Assembly: GCF_030657435.1 (NCBI RefSeq)
Contig: NZ_JAUTWS010000002.1
Span: 1-64,000, forward strand
Source of the DNA: Paracraurococcus lichenis
Lineage (GTDB): Bacteria; Pseudomonadota; Alphaproteobacteria; Acetobacterales; Acetobacteraceae
DNA length: 64,000 nucleotides
Reading direction: 5' to 3'
Part shown: one piece after another, positions 59,485 through 64,000 of the stretch
How the letters are laid out: each line of letters begins with the position of its first letter
Numbering within the stretch: position 1 is the first letter of the stretch
Made by a program: the position numbers and the translations under genes
Notes under the pieces: model-generated
The model's input: only the letters and a program-made list of their open reading frames with translations
What the model was told of the DNA's origin: nothing
Databases searched by the model: none

Positions 59485-61023
59485 GTGAACGGAGCCGAAA
59501 GCCTGGTGAAGACGCTGCTGGGGGCGGGGGTGGATGTCTGCTTCGCCAATCCCGGCACCAGCGAGATGCATTTCGTCGCGGCGCTGGATCGCGTCCCGGG
59601 CATGCGCTGCGTCCTCGGCCTGCAGGAGAACATCGTCACCGGCGCCGCCGACGGCTATTGGCGCATGGCGGAGAAGCCGGCCTGCACCCTGCTGCATTGC
59701 GGTCCCGGCCTCGCCAATGGGTTGGGCAGCCTGCACGACGCCCGTCGGGCGCGCTCGGGCATCGTCAACATCGTGGGCGACCAGGCGACCTATCACCGGC
59801 CCTTCGATGCGCCCCTGACCGCGGATACCGAGGGCTGGGCGCGCGGCGCCTCCGCCTGGGTCCGCACCTCGACGCGCGCGGAGGATGTGGGCGCCGATGC
59901 CGCCGTCGCGGTGCAGGCCGCCCGCACCTCGCCGGGGCAGGTGGCGACCCTGGTCCTGCCCTCCGACAGTTCCTGGAACGAGGGCGGCACGGTTGCCGCG
60001 CCGCTGCCGGTGCTGGCCGTCCCGCAGGCCGATCCGCATGCGGTCCGCACCGTGGCGAAGCTGCTGCGGGAGAAGCGGAACGTCCTGCTGCTGCTGGGCG
60101 GCCTGGCGCTGCGGGAGGGAGCCCAGGCCCAGGCGCACCGCATCGCCGCCGCGACCGGCGCCGCGCTGCTGGCCGAGGGCTCCAATGCCCGAATCCAGCG
60201 CGGCCGCGGCCGCCTGCCGCTGGACCGCGTGCCTTACGTGAACGAGCAGGCCGTCGAGGCGCTGCGGCCCTACGAGCATATCGTCCTGGTCAATGCCAAG
60301 GAGCCGATCGGCTTCTTCGGCTATCCCGGCAAGCCCAGCCGCTTCTGGCAGCCGGGCTGCGAGATCCATGTGCTGACCCGGGTCGAGCACGACGCCGAAT
60401 CGGCGCTGCGGGCGCTGGCCGAGGAACTCGGCGCCCCGGCCGCGTCCATCCCCGATCCCGGTCCGCGGCCGGAGGCGCCGCGCGGCGAGCTGAGCCCGGA
60501 GGGCCTGGCCCGCGCCGTCGCCGCGCTGATGCCGGAGGGCAGCATCGTCGTCGACGAATCGGTGACCTATGGCCGCGGCTTCTTCCCGCACAGCGTTGCC
60601 GCGCCGGCACATGACTGGCTGCAGAATTGCGGCGGCGCCATCGGCTACGGCCCGCCGGTCGCGGTCGGCGCGGCGATCGGCGGCGGCGGGCGCCGGGTGA
60701 TCGCCCTGCAGGCGGATGGCAGCGCCATGTATACCGTGCAGGCCCTCTGGACCCAGGCGCGGGAGAAGCTGCCCGTCACCACGGTGCTGCTCTCGAACCG
60801 CAAGTACCAGATCCTGATCGGCGAGTACCGCAATGTCGGCGCCAATCCAGGCCGCACCGCCATGGACATGCTGGACCTGGGCAATCCCGATATCGGCTGG
60901 GTGCAACTGGCGAACAGCCTGGGCGTAGAGGCGGCACAGGCGCGCAGCCTGGAGGCGCTCGGCGACCTGATGGCTCAGTCCTTCGCCAGGCCGGGCCCGT
61001 TCCTGATCGAATTGCTTATCTGA
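59485..61023 (+). CDS. Thiamine-diphosphate-dependent enzyme, acetolactate synthase large-subunit-like
   Basis: The 512-residue protein has the N-terminal Pyr domain (FANPGTSEMHFVAALDRV, catalytic Glu in LQENIVTGAADGYWRM, about residue 50), a middle domain and the C-terminal PP domain. The ThDP/metal motif reads LQADGSAMYT then SNRKYQIL; the first Gly of GDG is Ala, as in other members of this group that I recall. It is closer to benzoylformate decarboxylase-like enzymes than to true IlvB, and no small subunit is adjacent. Decarboxylation of a 2-keto acid is likely. GTG 59485 has GGAGGGGGAAG upstream. Confidence 0.8.
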   Translation: MNGAESLVKTLLGAGVDVCFANPGTSEMHFVAALDRVPGMRCVLGLQENIVTGAADGYWRMAEKPACTLLHCGPGLANGLGSLHDARRARSGIVNIVGDQATYHRPFDAPLTADTEGWARGASAWVRTSTRAEDVGADAAVAVQAARTSPGQVATLVLPSDSSWNEGGTVAAPLPVLAVPQADPHAVRTVAKLLREKRNVLLLLGGLALREGAQAQAHRIAAATGAALLAEGSNARIQRGRGRLPLDRVPYVNEQAVEALRPYEHIVLVNAKEPIGFFGYPGKPSRFWQPGCEIHVLTRVEHDAESALRALAEELGAPAASIPDPGPRPEAPRGELSPEGLARAVAALMPEGSIVVDESVTYGRGFFPHSVAAPAHDWLQNCGGAIGYGPPVAVGAAIGGGGRRVIALQADGSAMYTVQALWTQAREKLPVTTVLLSNRKYQILIGEYRNVGANPGRTAMDMLDLGNPDIGWVQLANSLGVEAAQARSLEALGDLMAQSFARPGPFLIELLI

Positions 61024-61041
61024 GGCACCGCCAGGACCATT

Positions 61042-61072
61042 TTTTCTCATGTTGTAGCGCAGCATGAGAAAA
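61042..61072 (+). terminator. Hairpin after the TPP enzyme
   Basis: TTTTCTCATG (61042-61051) pairs with CATGAGAAAA (61063-61072). It starts 18 bp after the stop and lies in a rare AT-rich patch. Arms rich in A and T on opposite sides could serve as a terminator in either direction. Confidence 0.6.
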
Positions 61073-61255
61073 GCCGATTGAAACAAGCTGTCCTAGCCTT
61101 CAGGTTTCGCGCAAACTTCGTGTAAGGCGGGGTGGCGCATGGTCGGGTGCGTCGTGGGGGTGTCCCCCTCGCGATCCGCTCACCTGTACATGGGTGCCGG
61201 GACATGGTGGGCGGGGATGTGCAGCGATGCGGACAGCGGCGGTTTCTGACAAGCG

Positions 61256-62656
61256 ATGAATATGATCCACCAGCCGCCGCCCGCGTCGGAGACTGACGCC
61301 TCCCGGCCCGCGGTCCATACCATCACGCTGCCGCCGGCCCCGCCCACGCCTACGCCCGCCGTCGTGCCGCCGGTCGGGGCGCCGCCGGTCGGGGCGCCGT
61401 CCGAGCCGCCGCAGGACGCCCATGCAGCGGACCCGGCGCCGTCGCGGCGGCGGCTCTGGATCCCGGCCGTCCTGCTGCTGGTCGCTGCCGGCGGCGGCTA
61501 TGCCTGGCATGTCTCGCAGGAGGCGCGGCCGGTGCCGACCTCGCCCCCGGCGACGGTGACCGAGCCCCTCTCGCAGGGCGAGTTCCGCCTGTCCGACAAC
61601 GAGATGCGGGCGCTGCGGATCGAGGAGATGCAGCTCCGCGACTTCCGGGCGGAGCGCGTGGCGGAGGGCCGCATCGCCTACAACGAGGACCGGGCCACCC
61701 CGGTCTACTCGCCCTACAACGGCCGCGTGGTGCGGGCGCCCGCCCGCATGGGCGATACGGTGAAGGCCGGCGACACGCTGCTCGAGATCGAGACCACGGA
61801 CCTCGCCGGCGCCGCCAACGACCTGCTCTCGGCCGCCGATGCCGCCAACAAGGCCCGCGCGACCCTCGACCAGGCGCGGCGCGAGGAGGCGCGGCAGGCC
61901 AGCCTGTTCAGCGCCCGCGCCGCCTCGCAGCGCGACGTGGAGCAGGCCCGGGTCGCCGCCATGACCGCAACGGCCGACCTCCGCAGCGCCGAGGCGACGC
62001 TGGCCGCCTCGCGCGACAAGCTGCGCGTGCTCGGCCGCAGCGCCGGGGAGATCGCGCGGATCGAGCAGACCCGCATGGTGAACGCCATCGTGCCGGTGCT
62101 GGCGCCGATCGGCGGCACCGTCACCCAGCGCAAGGTCGGCCCCGGCCAGTGGCTCTCGACCGGCGCCGCCGACCCCGTCTTCACCATCGCCGACCTCTCC
62201 ACCATGTGGCTCGTCGCCGCGGTGCGCGAGCTGGACGCGCCGCTGATCAAGGTCGGCCAGCAGGTCAAGGTCACGGTCGGCGCCCTGCCGGACCGCGAAT
62301 TCGACGCCCGGGTCACCACCGTCGGCGCCGGCCTCGACCCCGTCACCCGCCGCATGACGGTCCGGGCGGAGGTGCAGGACCCCGACCGGCTGCTGAAGCC
62401 CGAGATGTTCGCCACCTTCCGCATCGCGGTCGGCGAGGAGCAGCGGGCCGTCGCCGTGCCGGTGAATGCCCTGATCTTCCGCGGGCCGGAGGCGAGCGTC
62501 TGGGTGGCGCTGGACGCCAACCGCTTCATGCTGCGCAAGGTGAAGACCGGCATCCGCAGCGGCGACGTCGTCGAGGTGACGGAGGGGCTGAAGGCGGGCG
62601 AGCGCGTGGTCACCGGCGGCGCGCTCTTCATCGACCGGGCCGCCCGCATCGACTGA
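61256..62656 (+). CDS. RND efflux periplasmic adaptor (CusB/CzcB-like)
   Basis: The 466-residue adaptor has a long Pro/Ala-rich cytoplasmic front (1-65), one membrane helix (about 71-88), then the barrel-sandwich hybrid (YSPYNGRVVRAPARMGDTVKAGDTLLEIET), a helical hairpin (about 195-255), a second lipoyl half and a beta barrel with VNALIFRGPEASVWVALD. It links the RND pump to an outer-membrane channel. No metal-binding Met or His cluster is obvious, so the export substrate is open. A 15-bp tandem repeat encodes PPVGA twice. Confidence 0.85.
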   Translation: MNMIHQPPPASETDASRPAVHTITLPPAPPTPTPAVVPPVGAPPVGAPSEPPQDAHAADPAPSRRRLWIPAVLLLVAAGGGYAWHVSQEARPVPTSPPATVTEPLSQGEFRLSDNEMRALRIEEMQLRDFRAERVAEGRIAYNEDRATPVYSPYNGRVVRAPARMGDTVKAGDTLLEIETTDLAGAANDLLSAADAANKARATLDQARREEARQASLFSARAASQRDVEQARVAAMTATADLRSAEATLAASRDKLRVLGRSAGEIARIEQTRMVNAIVPVLAPIGGTVTQRKVGPGQWLSTGAADPVFTIADLSTMWLVAAVRELDAPLIKVGQQVKVTVGALPDREFDARVTTVGAGLDPVTRRMTVRAEVQDPDRLLKPEMFATFRIAVGEEQRAVAVPVNALIFRGPEASVWVALDANRFMLRKVKTGIRSGDVVEVTEGLKAGERVVTGGALFIDRAARID

Positions 62657-62746
62657 ACCATCTGCCGCTGGCCGGCGGGGGGCCGGCCGTGGCAGAGAGG
62701 GAGGGGGCGGAACCGACTCGCCCCCAGGACCGCCGGGACCGCCGCC

Positions 62747-64000
62747 ATGCGCCAGATCGTCGCCTTCTCCCTGCAGCGCCGGCCGCTGGTCATCCTGCTG
62801 TTCTTCACCTTCATCGTCATCGGCCTGGTCGGCTTCACCCGGCTGAACATCGAGGCCTATCCCGACCCGGTCCCGCCCCAGGTCGTCATCATCACCCAGA
62901 ACCCGGGCCAGAGCGCCGAGGAGATCGAGCGCTACGTCACCATTCCGGTAGAGGTGGCGATGGCCGGGCTGCCCAACCTGACCTCCGTCCGCTCGACCAG
63001 CCTCTTCGGCCTCTCGGACGTGCGGGTGCAGTTCAACTTCAACTACACCTACGACCAGGCGCTGCAGCAGGTGCTGAACCGCCTCGGCCAGCTCGACGAC
63101 CTGCCGGAGGGAGTCTCGCCGCAGATCAGCCCGCTCAGCCCGATCGGCGAGATCATGCGCTACCGGCTGGTCGGGCCCCCAGGCTATTCGCTGGCCGACC
63201 TCAAGACCCTGCAGGACTGGGTGCTGGACCGCCGCTTCAAGCGCGTGCCGGGCGTGATCGACGTCACCTCCTTCGGCGGCCTGACGAAAAGCTACAACAT
63301 CGTCGTCGACCTGCACCGCATGGCGGCGCTCGGCCTGACGCTGCCGCAGGTGATCCAGGCGGTGCGGGCGGGCAATGCGACCGTCGGCGCCGGGACCATC
63401 CGCATCGGGCCGCAGGCCGCTGTCGTGCAGGGCATCGGCCTCATCCGCGGCCTCGACGACGTGCGCAGCGTGGTGGTCTCGGCCGAGGGCGGGGTGCCCG
63501 TCCTGCTCTCCGACATCGCCACCATCGAGGTCGGCAATACCCCGCGCCTCGGCATCGCGGGGCATGAGCAGGACGACGACGTGGTGCTGGCCACCGTCCT
63601 GATGCGCCGCGGCGAGCAGACCCTGCCCACCATCCGCGGCGTGCAGAAGGAGGTGGAGCGGATCAATGCCGGCGGGGTGCTGCCGCCGGGCGTCAGGATC
63701 GTGCCGCTCTACGACCGGGAGGACCTGGTCAAGATCACCACCAAGACCGTGGTGCACAACATCATCGAGGGCGTGCTGCTGATCCTGGTGATCCAGTACC
63801 TCTTCCTCGGCGACCTCCGCGGCGCGCTGGTGGTGGCGGCGACCATTCCCTTCGCCTTCCTCTTCGCCATCTTGCTGATGCTGGCCCGGGGCGAGAGCGC
63901 CAACCTGCTCAGCCTCGGCGCTCTCGATTTCGGCCTGCTGGTCGATGCCACCGTCATCATGGTGGAGAACATCTACCGCCATCTCGGCCTGGCCCGCAGC
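62747..64000 (+). CDS. RND efflux permease, CusA/CzcA-like (cut by window end)
   Basis: The first 418 codons of an inner-membrane RND pump are present; the gene continues beyond the window. Seen are helix 1 (FSLQRRPLVILLFFTFIVIGLVGF), the porter-domain start NIEAYPDPVPPQVVIIT, QNPGQSAEEIERYVTIPVE and the helix 4 segment DFGLLVDATVIMVENIYRHL, which holds an Asp likely to relay protons. The CusA/CzcA heavy-metal family is the best match. It forms an operon with the adaptor 90 bp upstream. Confidence 0.87.
   Translation, partial: MRQIVAFSLQRRPLVILLFFTFIVIGLVGFTRLNIEAYPDPVPPQVVIITQNPGQSAEEIERYVTIPVEVAMAGLPNLTSVRSTSLFGLSDVRVQFNFNYTYDQALQQVLNRLGQLDDLPEGVSPQISPLSPIGEIMRYRLVGPPGYSLADLKTLQDWVLDRRFKRVPGVIDVTSFGGLTKSYNIVVDLHRMAALGLTLPQVIQAVRAGNATVGAGTIRIGPQAAVVQGIGLIRGLDDVRSVVVSAEGGVPVLLSDIATIEVGNTPRLGIAGHEQDDDVVLATVLMRRGEQTLPTIRGVQKEVERINAGGVLPPGVRIVPLYDREDLVKITTKTVVHNIIEGVLLILVIQYLFLGDLRGALVVAATIPFAFLFAILLMLARGESANLLSLGALDFGLLVDATVIMVENIYRHLGLARS

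Noticed and set aside
60711..60740. Loss of the first Gly in the ThDP motif (ADG instead of GDG)
   Set aside because: I recall the same Ala in this acetolactate-synthase-like subgroup, and the metal-binding Asp and Asn are kept, so it is not evidence of inactivation.
61371..61405. 15-bp tandem repeat in the adaptor gene
   Set aside because: It encodes a repeated PPVGA in a disordered, proline-rich front and looks like simple slippage.
61100..63982. 960-codon minus-strand frame opposite the RND genes
   Set aside because: It is the antisense shadow of two well-supported efflux genes and matches no protein family.

Overview
The window looks like a chromosomal piece of a very GC-rich alphaproteobacterium, most likely Acetobacteraceae (Roseomonas-like). 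The reasons are extreme third-position GC, three TctC/Bug tripartite-tricarboxylate receptors, many catabolic flavoenzymes, and dense operons joined by 4-bp start/stop overlaps. This taxonomic call is inference. I saw no rRNA, tRNA, prophage, IS element or CRISPR array.

Layout. 1-4.7 kb: methylcitrate genes (prpD, then a GNAT domain in frame with prpC) and a Lys/Ala-rich histone H1-like protein. 4.8-10.5 kb: small metabolic genes (SnoaL-like, nitroreductase, DUF29, otnC/otnK tetronate kinase and decarboxylase, MarC, cupin, GNAT, a mini zinc-finger protein). 10.8-12.8 kb: a chemoreceptor. 12.8-17 kb: a tightly coupled five-gene operon (RibD-type reductase, Rossmann dehydrogenase, divergent PTPS-like protein, GT4 glycosyltransferase, methyltransferase) that I read as an uncharacterised pathway to a glycosylated, methylated pterin-like small molecule. 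17-20.6 kb: amidase, a 41-residue membrane protein, mobA and fdhD. 20.6-23.3 kb: a BON-LysM protein, a stand-alone colicin E3-type ribonuclease with an overlapping putative immunity gene, and an exported M20 amidohydrolase.

23.6-31 kb is housekeeping and stress: an RpoD-like sigma factor without region 1.1, a dicarboxylate symporter, hflX, a YsnF/AvaK stress protein and ftsH. 31-34 kb holds a solute-binding protein, an LLM oxidoreductase and a secreted lactonase-like metallohydrolase. 34-38.8 kb is a five-gene operon with a Gld-type ABC exporter, an auxiliary protein and a HupE-like protein. 38.8-41.5 kb is a molybdate locus (modE-modC-modB, no modA) with a well-formed ModE-box candidate, next to a TrmO-like gene.

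41.6-58 kb is a catabolic island. On the plus strand are a serine hydrolase, an MBL hydrolase and a two-subunit CoA-transferase. On the minus strand is one nine-gene operon: Bug receptor, MFS importer, three alpha/beta hydrolases, an LLM flavoenzyme, two FAD monooxygenases and a second Bug receptor. It is divergent from a TetR regulator. No ring-cleavage dioxygenase is present, so the substrate is open. After a third Bug receptor, a cupin, an orphan NMT1-type binding protein and a TPP enzyme, the window ends inside a CusBA/CzcBA-like RND efflux operon.

Molybdenum supply and cofactor genes (modBCE, mobA, fdhD) recur and probably serve formate dehydrogenase-type enzymes encoded elsewhere.
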